From an uncultured Bacilli bacterium (lineage in GTDB: Bacteria > Bacillota_I > Bacilli_A > RFN20 > CAG-826), in contig CALVPP010000003.1 of the NCBI GenBank assembly GCA_944351395.1, positions 1 to 52,257 of the forward strand: DNA of 52,257 nt. The letters run 5' to 3'. Made by a program: the position numbers and the translations under genes. The notes beneath the pieces were generated by a model. The model had not been told where the DNA came from. It was given only the letters and a program-made list of their open reading frames with translations, and did not search any database. Shown piece by piece: positions 26,635 through 35,560 of this stretch. The first letter of the stretch is position 1. Every line of letters begins with the position of its first letter.

Positions 26635-26663
26635 ATTATGAAAGATATTTATCTTTTTGTAAA
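26635..26663 (-). promoter_or_regulatory. Promoter of the pheS-pheT leader
   Basis: Minus-strand TTTACA (26658-26663), a 17-bp spacer and CATAAT (26635-26640) form a good promoter just past the stop of the preceding methyltransferase gene. Confidence 0.65.
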
Positions 26664-26682
26664 TAGAAACTCCTTCAAACGG

Positions 26683-27429
26683 TCAAGAATTGAGTTTATC
26701 TAAACAAAATAATGTTATCGCTGATGCACTAGCGACATTTAAAGAATCGATGTTTTTTATATTTATTTTGATACGCAAATCCGCTAAAGCATCGATGTTT
26801 CCATTAACGCCGTGTCCTTCATTAGAAAAGACGATGACAAACTTAGAATTTATCTTTTTTACTGCACTCTCTAAATCGATACTATCTTTTCCTAAAGTTG
26901 TAACGATAATTTTATATCCAATTTTTTTAAGATTTTTTAAGTAACTTATATCAACTTTTCTAAAATCGAGATGGAATAAAGCACCTTCACTCGCCTGAAT
27001 GACTTTACTATTCGTCCATTTAGCAGTATCGCCAAAAGAATAAACATGTTTAAAAGAGAACGCTAAAGCGTTGCGATAAATAGTGCCAACATTGCCTGGA
27101 TCTTGTACGTTATCTAGTAAGACAATATTTTCGTCATTCAAAGGGTATTCTGGTTCATCAAGTGCAACTACCCCTATCGCTCCACTAGGAGAAACATGGG
27201 CGGATAATAACTTAATAATATCTTCGCTAACTAAAGTATTGGTAACATCGCTAAATTCTTCCATTTTTTCTAGACAAATAATCTCTTTTAAAAGTCCTGA
27301 TTGATGTGCCATCCTAATCGAATTTAAACCGCTCACTAATGTGAGATTGTCGTCATTCTTCCCTTCTTTTATAAGTCTAAGTTGTTTAATATGCTCGTTT
27401 TTTCGTGAAGTGATTCGTATTTCTTTCAT
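26683..27429 (-). CDS. TrmH/SpoU-family RNA 2'-O-methyltransferase
   Basis: This 248-residue SPOUT methyltransferase has an N-terminal L30e-like substrate-binding domain (about 1-85) and the C-terminal trefoil-knot domain. Motif 1 is NVQDPGNVGTIYRNALAF, motif 2 IVFSNEGHGVN and motif 3 NVASASAITLF. These position SAM and the target ribose in rRNA or tRNA; the exact target cannot be read from the sequence. In Bacillus the homologous ysgA lies next to pheS, as here. The start overlaps the stop of the upstream metallopeptidase by four bases. Confidence 0.88.
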   Translation of the reverse strand: MKEIRITSRKNEHIKQLRLIKEGKNDDNLTLVSGLNSIRMAHQSGLLKEIICLEKMEEFSDVTNTLVSEDIIKLLSAHVSPSGAIGVVALDEPEYPLNDENIVLLDNVQDPGNVGTIYRNALAFSFKHVYSFGDTAKWTNSKVIQASEGALFHLDFRKVDISYLKNLKKIGYKIIVTTLGKDSIDLESAVKKINSKFVIVFSNEGHGVNGNIDALADLRIKINIKNIDSLNVASASAITLFCLDKLNS

Positions 27430-28028
27430 TCGTAAATACCTCTTAAAATTTTATGCCTTAACGACTTATAGTCTGGACAGTATGACAATAATATACGATA
27501 GAAATTGGATGAATGGTCAAAATAAAAATAGTGAGTTAGTTCATGATATATGACGCTGTCGATGATAGGTTGGCTATAATGCACTAGTTTCAAAGCTAAA
27601 GTGATCGTATTCGTCCGACGGGAATTAGAACCTAATCGCGTTGCTACATCTTTAATTTTAAGTTTATATTGTAATGGTATATGCATCTCCGCTTCTAACT
27701 CACGGAGCCTTCTATTAGCATACTTATAAAGTTCATCTTTCAAATCAACCTTACACGCGTCTTTATCAAATTGAAGCGGCATCGTCTCTTTCTTTCCAAA
27801 AAAATAGATGTAATCATCACCAATAGGAGGTTCCTTAATGCACCTTTTCATGAGACGTGCCGCATGCTTATCGAGAAGGTTAACTATAGACTTTTGAGTT
27901 GTTAAATATGGTGCAGATATATGAAAGGCTCCATTTTTAAAGCGGATGTAAATGGCCTTAATTCGCTTGTACGTAATGTGCGCTTCATAGGTGGTATCAC
28001 CAATTTTTACAACTATCGTTTTTTTCAT
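27426..28028 (-). CDS. YgjP-type zinc metallopeptidase-like protein
   Basis: The 200-residue protein matches the YgjP/DUF45 family: a basic N-terminal beta region, then the zinc-binding YHELTHYFYFDHSSNFYRIL (about residue 165) with HExxH and a third histidine, followed by YCPDYKSLRHKIL. It is cytoplasmic, with no signal. Family members are predicted metal-dependent hydrolases with unsettled substrates. TATAAT ends seven bases before the ATG at 28028 and no Shine-Dalgarno sequence is present, so the mRNA is probably leaderless. It is coupled to the downstream methyltransferase by a four-base overlap. Confidence 0.8.
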   Translation of the reverse strand: MKKTIVVKIGDTTYEAHITYKRIKAIYIRFKNGAFHISAPYLTTQKSIVNLLDKHAARLMKRCIKEPPIGDDYIYFFGKKETMPLQFDKDACKVDLKDELYKYANRRLRELEAEMHIPLQYKLKIKDVATRLGSNSRRTNTITLALKLVHYSQPIIDSVIYHELTHYFYFDHSSNFYRILLSYCPDYKSLRHKILRGIYE

Positions 28029-28035
28029 ATGTTTA

Positions 28036-28041
28036 ATTATA
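28036..28041 (-). promoter_or_regulatory. -10 box giving a leaderless YgjP-type mRNA
   Basis: Minus-strand TATAAT is separated from the ATG at 28028 by seven bases (TAAACAT). The -35 region is AT-rich without a clear hexamer. The remaining part of 28042-28156 shows no gene. Confidence 0.5.
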
Positions 28042-28156
28042 AAATCTTTCGTAATATTTTTATATATTCAAAGTGTAAGAATATGCAATGATGACCATGT
28101 TTATTACTATTTTTTTACTATTTATCTACTATTACACCTTTTAAGCTTAAATTAGA

Positions 28157-28185
28157 TTGAAAATTATAATATAAAATATCATAAT
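28157..28185 (+). promoter_or_regulatory. Promoter of the DUF523 gene, leaderless start
   Basis: TTGAAA (28157-28162), a 17-bp spacer and CATAAT (28180-28185) are followed by six bases and the ATG at 28192. A competing TATAAT (about 28166-28171) would give a leader of roughly 15 bases, still without a Shine-Dalgarno sequence. Confidence 0.5.
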
Positions 28186-28191
28186 CATGAT

Positions 28192-28635
28192 ATGAAAAAA
28201 TTACTCATATCACGTTGCTTAATTGGTGATAAATGCCGCTATGATGGATTGAATAAACCACTACCAGCATCCACTTTAGAAGCACTAAAAAAGAAATACG
28301 AACTCATCCCAATTTGCCCTGAGGTAATGGGTGGTCTAACTACTCCTCGAATAGCTAATGAACGAAGAGAAAATAGAGTTATAAGAAAAGATGGAGTAGA
28401 TGTTAGTAAGGCGTTTTATGATGGGGCTAACCAATGCTTAGATATCGCTAAAAAAACGCATGTTGATATTGCTCTTTTAAAGGAAAAGTCTCCTTCTTGT
28501 GGCGTTCATTTTATTTATGATGGTTCTTTTTTAGGACGTTTGATACCTGGAGAAGGCGTCTTTAAAGAACTCTTAAGAGAAAAAACTGATATTAAAATTT
28601 ATAGCGAAGAAGAAATTGATCAATTGTTAAAATAG
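28192..28635 (+). CDS. DUF523-family protein
   Basis: The 147-residue protein fits DUF523: it begins KLLISRCLIGDKCRYDG, then has ICPEVMGGLTTPR near residue 41 and LLKEKSPSCGV near 98. The conserved cysteines in CLIGDKCRYDG, CPEV and SPSCG suggest metal or thiol chemistry, but the family has no firmly established activity. The length is typical for the stand-alone form. It is a single-gene unit, divergent from the YgjP-type gene and closed by a strong terminator. The start lacks a Shine-Dalgarno sequence. Confidence 0.85.
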   Translation: MKKLLISRCLIGDKCRYDGLNKPLPASTLEALKKKYELIPICPEVMGGLTTPRIANERRENRVIRKDGVDVSKAFYDGANQCLDIAKKTHVDIALLKEKSPSCGVHFIYDGSFLGRLIPGEGVFKELLREKTDIKIYSEEEIDQLLK

Positions 28636-28647
28636 AAAATTAAATTA

Positions 28648-28676
28648 ATAAAGGACCATTAGGTCCTTTATTTTTG
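28648..28676. terminator. Bidirectional terminator
   Basis: AAAGGACC and GGTCCTTT form an 8-bp stem around ATTA, followed by ATTTTTG on the plus strand. On the minus strand the stem also follows the M42 peptidase gene, so it can serve both convergent genes. Confidence 0.8.
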
Positions 28677-28699
28677 AAAATAACAATAGTTAGAAAGGA

Positions 28700-29779
28700 T
28701 TAACGTTCACGTAATTTTTTAAGCGTTTCGTTATCGATAGCTTTCACTACTTCTACCATGAGATTAACAGCGTTTACATAGTCTTCATAATTGATTAATG
28801 AGACATGTGAATGGAAATAACGACATGGTAAGGAAATAGTCATCGTGATGATACCATCGTAATTTAGATGGATATTGCCAGCATCTGTGCCGCCAGCTTC
28901 CATGAGGTCGTAAGTATATTTAATGTTATGCTTTTTAGCAATCTTTTCGACAAAGTCGAATAAGCCGCGATGAGCGATGACGCTTCTATCCATGATTGAC
29001 AATGCGACACCACTACCAAGTTTCGTAGGATTATTGGGTGAATTAGGTAAATCGTAACTTAAAGTGACGTCAGTTGCAAAAGCGATGTCAGGGTGGACGT
29101 GATAACTTGCTGTTTTAGCACCGCGTAAACCAACTTCTTCTTGCACAGTTCCAGCCACTACTAAATTAGCTTTATGATTTACACCTTTTAGGGCTTTCAT
29201 CGTCTCCATCGCAATAGCGAGACCACTACGATCATCCCAAGCTTTGCCTAATAAAGTTTCTCCATCATTCATGACGCGGAATTCAGTATATGGGGTAACT
29301 GTATCGCCAACTTGAATACCTAAATCTAAGATCATTTTTTTATCTTTGACACCCATGTCGAGATATAAATCACTAGTCGCTAAGACTTTCGCACGTTGCT
29401 CAGCACTCAAGCCATGTGGAGGTTGGGCACCGATAACACCTTTATATTCTTTACCATCACGCGTCTTTACGGTCATGATCTCAGCGAGAACGACATGATT
29501 CCACCATCCTCCGATAGGAGCGAGGCGTAATAGACCACTATCTTCGATACGCGAGACGAGAAAACCAACCTCATCCATATGGCCACAGATGAGAACGGTA
29601 GGTTCCCCTTCTTCGCCTTTTTTATAGGCTATGATAGAGCCCAAATTATCATATTCAAAGTGATCAGCGACATCACTTAACTCGCGCTTTACGAGTTTTG
29701 CTACTTCATTTTCGGCACCGCTTATGCCGTCGACTTCTGAGATGTTTTTAAGAAAATTTAATCTTTCTTCGCGATTCAT
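28700..29779 (-). CDS. M42-family glutamyl/tetrahedral-type aminopeptidase
   Basis: The 359-residue cytosolic metallo-aminopeptidase has the M42 co-catalytic two-metal site: ICGHMDEVGF (about 64), KAWDDRSGLAIA (about 179), VQEEVGLRGA (about 213), FATDVT and a late histidine in CRYFHSHVSLI. Family members (YsdC, FrvX, PepA types) trim short peptides as large self-compartmentalised particles. It is the last gene of the glgB-glgP-dUTPase-peptidase run, 21 bases after the dUTPase. Substrate preference cannot be told from the sequence. Confidence 0.92.
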   Translation of the reverse strand: MNREERLNFLKNISEVDGISGAENEVAKLVKRELSDVADHFEYDNLGSIIAYKKGEEGEPTVLICGHMDEVGFLVSRIEDSGLLRLAPIGGWWNHVVLAEIMTVKTRDGKEYKGVIGAQPPHGLSAEQRAKVLATSDLYLDMGVKDKKMILDLGIQVGDTVTPYTEFRVMNDGETLLGKAWDDRSGLAIAMETMKALKGVNHKANLVVAGTVQEEVGLRGAKTASYHVHPDIAFATDVTLSYDLPNSPNNPTKLGSGVALSIMDRSVIAHRGLFDFVEKIAKKHNIKYTYDLMEAGGTDAGNIHLNYDGIITMTISLPCRYFHSHVSLINYEDYVNAVNLMVEVVKAIDNETLKKLRER

Positions 29780-29800
29780 AAATAAAACCTCTACTTTCTC

Positions 29801-30289
29801 TTAATAGCCATTCTCCTGTCGCTCATAATTAATTTTGAGCTTTTTAAGATAGGCTTCTTCAATTTCTTCTTCGCTCAACGAGAGCATCTTTCCAAGAGTT
29901 AGAAATTCTTGGAATGCTCTAATATATAACTTATCAAAAGGATTTGCAACGAATATAGTAAAGGAATTGTAAGTAGCGACAAAGGCGTCAGTTAAAGTTT
30001 GATAACTCTCTTGACCTTCGCCGCGTAAGAAACTCGTCTTAATGATATTGCCGATGCTAAGTAAGAAATGTAGACCATCCGCATATTCATCAAGTATTCT
30101 TTCCTTCGGGCTCATTCCTTTAGAAGACCAATATTTGAAACAACGTGTCTCGTTAGCGAGTTCTCCGAGTTCGACAAGAAAAGCTAAACATCTTTCTTCT
30201 AGCGTTTCTTCGACTCCAATTCCTCGTTTGGAAGCAATAGTCATGTCAAGTTGACTTTGTTTTTTATAAAGTTCGCTTAGTTCAATCAT
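29801..30289 (-). CDS. Dimeric (MazG-like) dUTP diphosphatase
   Basis: The 162-residue all-helical protein matches the dUTPase_2 family. It begins with KKQSQLDMTIASKRG, then shows the metal-binding pair of motifs LVELGELANETRCFKYW and ERILDEYADGLHFLLSIG (ExxE plus ExxD type). It hydrolyses dUTP to dUMP, limiting uracil in DNA. Its start overlaps the end of glgP by eight bases, so it is translated with the glycogen genes although the functions do not obviously connect. Confidence 0.88.
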   Translation of the reverse strand: MIELSELYKKQSQLDMTIASKRGIGVEETLEERCLAFLVELGELANETRCFKYWSSKGMSPKERILDEYADGLHFLLSIGNIIKTSFLRGEGQESYQTLTDAFVATYNSFTIFVANPFDKLYIRAFQEFLTLGKMLSLSEEEIEEAYLKKLKINYERQENGY

Positions 30290-32726
30290 CGAATTCTTTA
30301 AATGTTTTGAAGGAAGTGATCTTCTTCATCTTCCAGATATCTTTATTATATTGTTCGATCGTGCGATCAGAACTGAAGAATCCAGAACCAGCGATGTTGT
30401 AGATGCACATCTTCGCCCATTTCTCCTTATCTTCGTATAATTTTTCAATTTCTTCTTGTGCTTTGACGTAACTATCAAAATCGAGCAAATTCATGAATTC
30501 ATCATTACGATTCATAATTTCTTCGAAAATTTGACGGAATTTGTTCGGATCATCTTCCGCCCAAGGACCAGTGAACAATGAATCGATAATATTTTTGACA
30601 CGAACATCATTGTTGTAGACGCCCCATGGATTATAAGCACCACGGAATTTGATATCTTCAACTTCTTCTTCTTTAAGACCGAAGATGACATTATTACCTT
30701 TTCCTGCTCTTTCAGCGATGTCGATATTTGCACCATCTAGAGTTCCTAAGGTAATAGCTCCATTCATCATAAATTTCATGTTGGAAGTACCGCTAGCTTC
30801 TTTGCCTGCTAAAGAAATTTGTTCACTTACGTCAGCAGCAGGAATCGTAATTTCCGCTAAAGAGACGCTATAATTTTCTAAGAAAATAACTTTGATGAAT
30901 TTAGAAACATAAGGATCTTCGTCGATGACTTTAGCCACGGCTAAGATGAGTTCTATAATCTTTTTAGCGTATTCATAACTCGGTGCAGCTTTTGCTCCGA
31001 AGATGAAAGTGCGTGGATGAATCTTGAAATTTGGATCATTTTTCAATCTTTGATAGAGATACATGATGTGGAATACATTCATGAGTTGACGTTTATAAGC
31101 GTGTAAACGCTTAATTTGGACGTCGAATATTGAATCTGGATCGACTTTTAAATTGAAACGTTTATAGTAAGATTCGATATATTTGATGAACTTCTCTTTG
31201 TTTTGACGCTTAATTTTCATAAGATGTGTTTGAACATCTTTATCGTCAGCAAATTGAGCAAATTCTTTTATATCTTCCATATGGCGAATCCAATTATCAC
31301 CAATTTTAGAAGTAATCAATTTCGCTAATTGAGGGTTGGAATAAAGGAGCCAACGACGATGAGTGACACCATTGGTCTTATTATTAAATTTCTTAGGATA
31401 TAATTCATAAAATTCCTTGAATGTATTTTTCTTAAGAATTTCTGTATGCAATGGAGCAACACCATTGACGGAGAAGCAAGCGTAAAGAGCAATATTTGCC
31501 ATGTAGATAAGCCCGTCTTTAATGATGACCATCGCACGTTTTTTGTCTTCAGGAACGTTCTTTTCATTCATCTCTAAGATGAAGCGACGATTAATTTCTT
31601 CGATAATCATGAAAATACGTGGGAATAATTTTTGTACGTAGTGAATTGGCCACTTTTCTAACGCTTCTGGCATGATTGTATGCGAAGTGAAAGCGATACA
31701 TTTTTTCACTTGTTCCCATGCTTCATCCCAACCAAAACCATATTCATCCATGAGAAGACGCATCATCTCAGGAATAGCCAAAATTGGATGGGTATCATTT
31801 AATTGGAACACGTAATAATCGCTGAAGTCTTTAAGAGTTTTATATCGACCAATATGACCTCTCATCGCGGATTGTAAGCCAGCACTGACGAGGAAATATT
31901 GTTGTCTTAGTCTTAAAATTCTACCTTCTTCTGTCGAATCATCAGGATAAAGACCGTGGCAAAGTTCTTTTAATGTACTAAGATAATCTGAGAAAGATTG
32001 ATTAGTAGGTAAATTATTTTCACTTGGTTCTGCCGACCATAATCTTAATGTATTAGCGACACCATTGCGGTAACCGACGATAGATACGTCATATGGAACT
32101 GCCTTGACGCACACTGCATTGACCGTACGGGAAGCATATTCACCATTGGGTTTAAGATAAGTTTCGGCATTGCCGTAAAACTTTACTTCCACTGCATGTT
32201 TTGGTTTTCTTACTTCCCAAACATAACCATTTGTTAGCCAAACATCAGGGAGTTCAACTTGTTTACCATCAGTCAATTTTTGTTTGAAGAAACCATATTC
32301 ATAACGAATGCAGTTTCCATGGCCTGGATAACCTAGAGTCGCTATTGAATCCATGAAGCAAGCTGCTAAGCGTCCTAAACCACCATTCCCTAAGCCGGCG
32401 TCAGATTCTTGATCTTCTAATTCATTGATATCGATGCCAAGATCGTGCAAACCTTCCTTTACGACAGAATAAATGCCGAGATTCATCAAATTATTGACGA
32501 GTAGACGACCGATTAAAAATTCCATCGAAAAATAGATGAGTTGCTTAGGCTTATTAGCTAATATCGCTTCCCTTGTCGAACGCCAGTTGTAACCTGCATA
32601 ATCTCTTACCATTTCACCGAGGATATTGTATCTTTCGGTAATGTGTGAGTCAGCGACACCTTTACCATATTTTTCGCTGAGTCGACGTTCGAATTCTTGT
32701 TTAAATTCTAGTTTGTTGCTAAACAT
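30282..32726 (-). CDS. glgP: Glycogen/maltodextrin phosphorylase
   Basis: This 814-residue GT35 phosphorylase releases glucose 1-phosphate from alpha-1,4-glucans. Landmarks are LGNGGLGRLAACFMDSIATL near residue 110, NDTHPILAIPEMMRLL, the VQIKRLHAYKRQLMN stretch and the pyridoxal-phosphate lysine site EASGTSNMKFMMNGA near 645. Length and motifs are normal. It follows glgB by 23 bases. Branching enzyme plus phosphorylase gives storage and mobilisation of glycogen; glgC and glgA are not in this window. Confidence 0.97.
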   Translation of the reverse strand: MFSNKLEFKQEFERRLSEKYGKGVADSHITERYNILGEMVRDYAGYNWRSTREAILANKPKQLIYFSMEFLIGRLLVNNLMNLGIYSVVKEGLHDLGIDINELEDQESDAGLGNGGLGRLAACFMDSIATLGYPGHGNCIRYEYGFFKQKLTDGKQVELPDVWLTNGYVWEVRKPKHAVEVKFYGNAETYLKPNGEYASRTVNAVCVKAVPYDVSIVGYRNGVANTLRLWSAEPSENNLPTNQSFSDYLSTLKELCHGLYPDDSTEEGRILRLRQQYFLVSAGLQSAMRGHIGRYKTLKDFSDYYVFQLNDTHPILAIPEMMRLLMDEYGFGWDEAWEQVKKCIAFTSHTIMPEALEKWPIHYVQKLFPRIFMIIEEINRRFILEMNEKNVPEDKKRAMVIIKDGLIYMANIALYACFSVNGVAPLHTEILKKNTFKEFYELYPKKFNNKTNGVTHRRWLLYSNPQLAKLITSKIGDNWIRHMEDIKEFAQFADDKDVQTHLMKIKRQNKEKFIKYIESYYKRFNLKVDPDSIFDVQIKRLHAYKRQLMNVFHIMYLYQRLKNDPNFKIHPRTFIFGAKAAPSYEYAKKIIELILAVAKVIDEDPYVSKFIKVIFLENYSVSLAEITIPAADVSEQISLAGKEASGTSNMKFMMNGAITLGTLDGANIDIAERAGKGNNVIFGLKEEEVEDIKFRGAYNPWGVYNNDVRVKNIIDSLFTGPWAEDDPNKFRQIFEEIMNRNDEFMNLLDFDSYVKAQEEIEKLYEDKEKWAKMCIYNIAGSGFFSSDRTIEQYNKDIWKMKKITSFKTFKEFDD

Positions 32727-32749
32727 GTGTTGTTCCTTTCTTCATTACA

Positions 32750-34642
32750 TCATTTAATTTTTTTGAAGATACACGCACCAAAAGAAGCGAGCTTAATTGT
32801 CATCTTATGTGGTTTACCTTCTGGACCAAATTCGCTCGAAGTAACTGGTAGGCCATTATACTGGTTATAGCCACCATATACGTCTTTATCCGAATTGAAT
32901 ATTTCTTCATAGACACCTTCTTCCATGAGAGGAATATCGTAATATTCATAATATACTGGCGTCATATTGAAGACGAAGACGAGCAATGAATCACCGACTT
33001 TCCTTTGGAAAGCAAAAACGCTTTGGTCGTGATTATCGACCATGAGCCATTGAAAATGGAAAGGATTATATTCCTCGAAATGCATCGCTGATTCATAACG
33101 ATAGATGAGATTTAAATCTCTCACTAAACGAACTACGGAATCATGTTTTGGGAAAGTTCTAAGATTCCAAGGTAGAGATTTGTTCTCATTCCATTCATCA
33201 AAACTGGCAAGTTCATTACCCATGAAATTCAATTTCTTACCTGGATGAGCGAATTGATATGTGTAAAGATTACGTAATTGGGCAAACTTATCGTCATAAT
33301 TGCCATAAATCTTATTGATGATCGTTCCTTTGCCGTGTACGACTTCGTCGTGACTTAAAGGCAAAAGGAAATTATCACTGTAGAAATAAGCCATGGAAAA
33401 AGTGAGCGTATTGTGCTCATACTTACGATAAATCGGATCTTTTGAATAATACTTTAACGTATCGTTCATCCAACCTAAATCCCACTTGTAATCGAAACCT
33501 AGACCACCAGACCAAGTCGATTTCGTGACATTAGGGAAATCAGTACTATCTTCTGCAATCATCATGACACTATCGTGACGGTCGTGAATGCGGCCATTAA
33601 GTCTCTTTAAAAATTCGATAGCTTCTTCATTGCGTCCTAAACCTTTATTTCCTTGGTAATACACCATATTCGAAACAGCATCGATTCTAATGCCATCGAA
33701 ATGAAAAACTTCGAGGAAATAATTCATTGCAGACATGAGGAAGGAGCGAACCGGATCTTTACCTAAATTAAATTGACAAGAACCCCATTGTGAATAGCGT
33801 CTATCATCGCTATATTCGAAAAGACAAGTGCCATCATATTCTGCTAATGCCCAACTATCAGTAGCGAAATGAACGGGAGCGAAATCTAAGATGACACCAA
33901 TGTTTGCTTGATGGAGTCTATCGATGAAGGACATGAGTTGCATCGGATTGCCATAACGTGAATCTGCTGAATAAAAGCCAGTGCCTTGATAACCCCAACT
34001 ACCCTCAAATGGATATTGAGTGACAGGCATGATTTCAATATGGGTGTATCCTAAATCACGTAGATAAGGGATTAAATCATCAGCAATTTCTTCATAAGAT
34101 CTATAACGACCATCCACTTTACCATTCCATGAACCAAGATGCATCTCATAAATTGACATCGGAGCATCAAAACAGCGTGAACGATTCTTTAACCAAGCAT
34201 CGTCATGCCAAATGAAATTGCGGTAATCGAACAAGCGCGAACATGTGCCTGGACGTAATTCGCTAAAGAAAGCGAATGGGTCAGCTTTATCGACATATTG
34301 TCCGTGTGCATTCTTAAAATGGAATTTGTAGGATTGATAATTTTCTAAACGTGGAATAAATACTTCCCAAACGCCACTATCGTCGATACGATTCATTTTA
34401 TGAATAGTTGGGTCCCAATTATTCCATTCGCCGATGACGCTCACATCGCTTGCCATTGGAGCGTATAATCTGAAGATGACACCTTTTAAAACTGCATCTT
34501 TTTTAATCGTACGCGGTCGGCCATTTTTTTGTTGGATGACGTGAACTTCAGTTACAGCGCGTTCTTCGAAATGAGCTCCAAAATAATGGTATGCATCAAT
34601 CGTTTGTCCCATGAGGAAATCATAAAGTAATCCATATGCCAT
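32750..34642 (-). CDS. glgB: 1,4-alpha-glucan branching enzyme
   Basis: The 630-residue GH13 enzyme makes alpha-1,6 branches in glycogen. A CBM48 domain (about 40-140, with FRLYAPMASDVSVIGEWNNW) precedes the (beta/alpha)8 barrel with EIMPVTQYPFEGSWGYQGTG, the nucleophile region FHFDGIRIDAVSNM, the acid/base Glu in MMIAEDSTDFP and the LPLSHDEVVHGKG motif. A C-terminal all-beta domain ends the protein. AGAAGGA lies upstream of the ATG at 34642. It is the first gene of its operon, with a well-matched promoter 50 bases upstream. Confidence 0.96.
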   Translation of the reverse strand: MAYGLLYDFLMGQTIDAYHYFGAHFEERAVTEVHVIQQKNGRPRTIKKDAVLKGVIFRLYAPMASDVSVIGEWNNWDPTIHKMNRIDDSGVWEVFIPRLENYQSYKFHFKNAHGQYVDKADPFAFFSELRPGTCSRLFDYRNFIWHDDAWLKNRSRCFDAPMSIYEMHLGSWNGKVDGRYRSYEEIADDLIPYLRDLGYTHIEIMPVTQYPFEGSWGYQGTGFYSADSRYGNPMQLMSFIDRLHQANIGVILDFAPVHFATDSWALAEYDGTCLFEYSDDRRYSQWGSCQFNLGKDPVRSFLMSAMNYFLEVFHFDGIRIDAVSNMVYYQGNKGLGRNEEAIEFLKRLNGRIHDRHDSVMMIAEDSTDFPNVTKSTWSGGLGFDYKWDLGWMNDTLKYYSKDPIYRKYEHNTLTFSMAYFYSDNFLLPLSHDEVVHGKGTIINKIYGNYDDKFAQLRNLYTYQFAHPGKKLNFMGNELASFDEWNENKSLPWNLRTFPKHDSVVRLVRDLNLIYRYESAMHFEEYNPFHFQWLMVDNHDQSVFAFQRKVGDSLLVFVFNMTPVYYEYYDIPLMEEGVYEEIFNSDKDVYGGYNQYNGLPVTSSEFGPEGKPHKMTIKLASFGACIFKKIK

Positions 34643-34693
34643 AAATGTAAATCCTTCTTTTTAATGTAGCCTGTGTGCATACATCCACGTTGC

Positions 34694-34722
34694 ATTTTAT
34701 CATTTATTAAATGCTATGTCAT
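34694..34722 (-). promoter_or_regulatory. Promoter of the glgB-glgP operon
   Basis: Minus-strand ATGACA (34717-34722), a 17-bp spacer and TAAAAT (34694-34699), each five of six to consensus. No convincing catabolite-response element is seen. Between here and the larE stop (34731-34774) lies only an AT-rich hairpin that may be a poor terminator. Confidence 0.65.
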
Positions 34723-34774
34723 TGCAAAATTTATATCTTATTTAAAAATATTAAATAGATTACGTTTTTCTTAA

Positions 34775-35560
34775 CTAATAGGAGTGATAGCCATTTAAAT
34801 CTAAAGTTACTTTCTCAAAGTTCAATTCTTTTAAATTTCGCAATAAATCTTCATCTTGTACAATCTTTGAAAAATATTTTTTTAGAGTTTCAATTCTTAA
34901 AGTTCCATCTTCACACCTAGCACGAACGAAGCAAATTCCTGCCTCTTTTAATAATCGTTCCGCTTCTGCAACTTTCTTCATTTGGTTAACATCAAGTTTA
35001 GTTCCATAAGGAAACCGCGTCGCAAGACATGTATTCGATGGTTTGTCATATTGTGTAATTCCTACATTTTTAGCTAATTCAATTATTTCTTTTTTGCGAA
35101 AACCTAGTTCCATGAGAGGGCTTAAAATGTCAAGTTCCTTGACTGCTCGCATGCCTGGTCTATTTTGGCTTAAAGAATCGTCGTAGTTTTGACCATCTAA
35201 AACATATGGAATTTGGTTTAATTTGGCTCTAACTACTATTCTATTCATCATCATTCTTTTACATTTATAACAACGGTTTTTGCTATTAGTAGATATTTCT
35301 TCGTCATCCAATGGATTAAAGGTCACGACATCATAATTGATTTTATTATTTTTTAAATAAGAAATTGCTTCTTCAAATTCGTAAGGATCGAATAAAACAC
35401 TATGAGCGATGATAGCTAAAACATTATCACTACCTAAAACTTCTTCTGCTCTATTCAATAAAAATAGAGAATCAATACCTCCAGAATACGCAATAGCGAC
35501 TTTTCCTAGTTTAGACAAATAATTGTCTAGTATGGCCAATTTATCTTTTTTTACTTGCAT
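34775..35560 (-). CDS. larE: LarE, sulfur-inserting enzyme of nickel-pincer cofactor synthesis
   Basis: LarE is an ATP-dependent sulfur insertase that converts the dicarboxylated pyridinium intermediate into its bisthiocarboxylate form. The protein (261 residues from the chosen start) has the PP-loop pyrophosphatase motif AYSGGIDSLFLL near residue 23, the NRCYKCKRMM segment and PSNTCLATRFPYG, whose cysteine is placed like the sacrificial sulfur donor in single-Cys LarE. The ATG at 35560 lies ten bases inside larB and fits the family start; a longer in-frame ATG at 35641 gives an N-terminus unlike LarE. It is last in larC-larB-larE. Confidence 0.9.
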   Translation of the reverse strand: MQVKKDKLAILDNYLSKLGKVAIAYSGGIDSLFLLNRAEEVLGSDNVLAIIAHSVLFDPYEFEEAISYLKNNKINYDVVTFNPLDDEEISTNSKNRCYKCKRMMMNRIVVRAKLNQIPYVLDGQNYDDSLSQNRPGMRAVKELDILSPLMELGFRKKEIIELAKNVGITQYDKPSNTCLATRFPYGTKLDVNQMKKVAEAERLLKEAGICFVRARCEDGTLRIETLKKYFSKIVQDEDLLRNLKELNFEKVTLDLNGYHSY

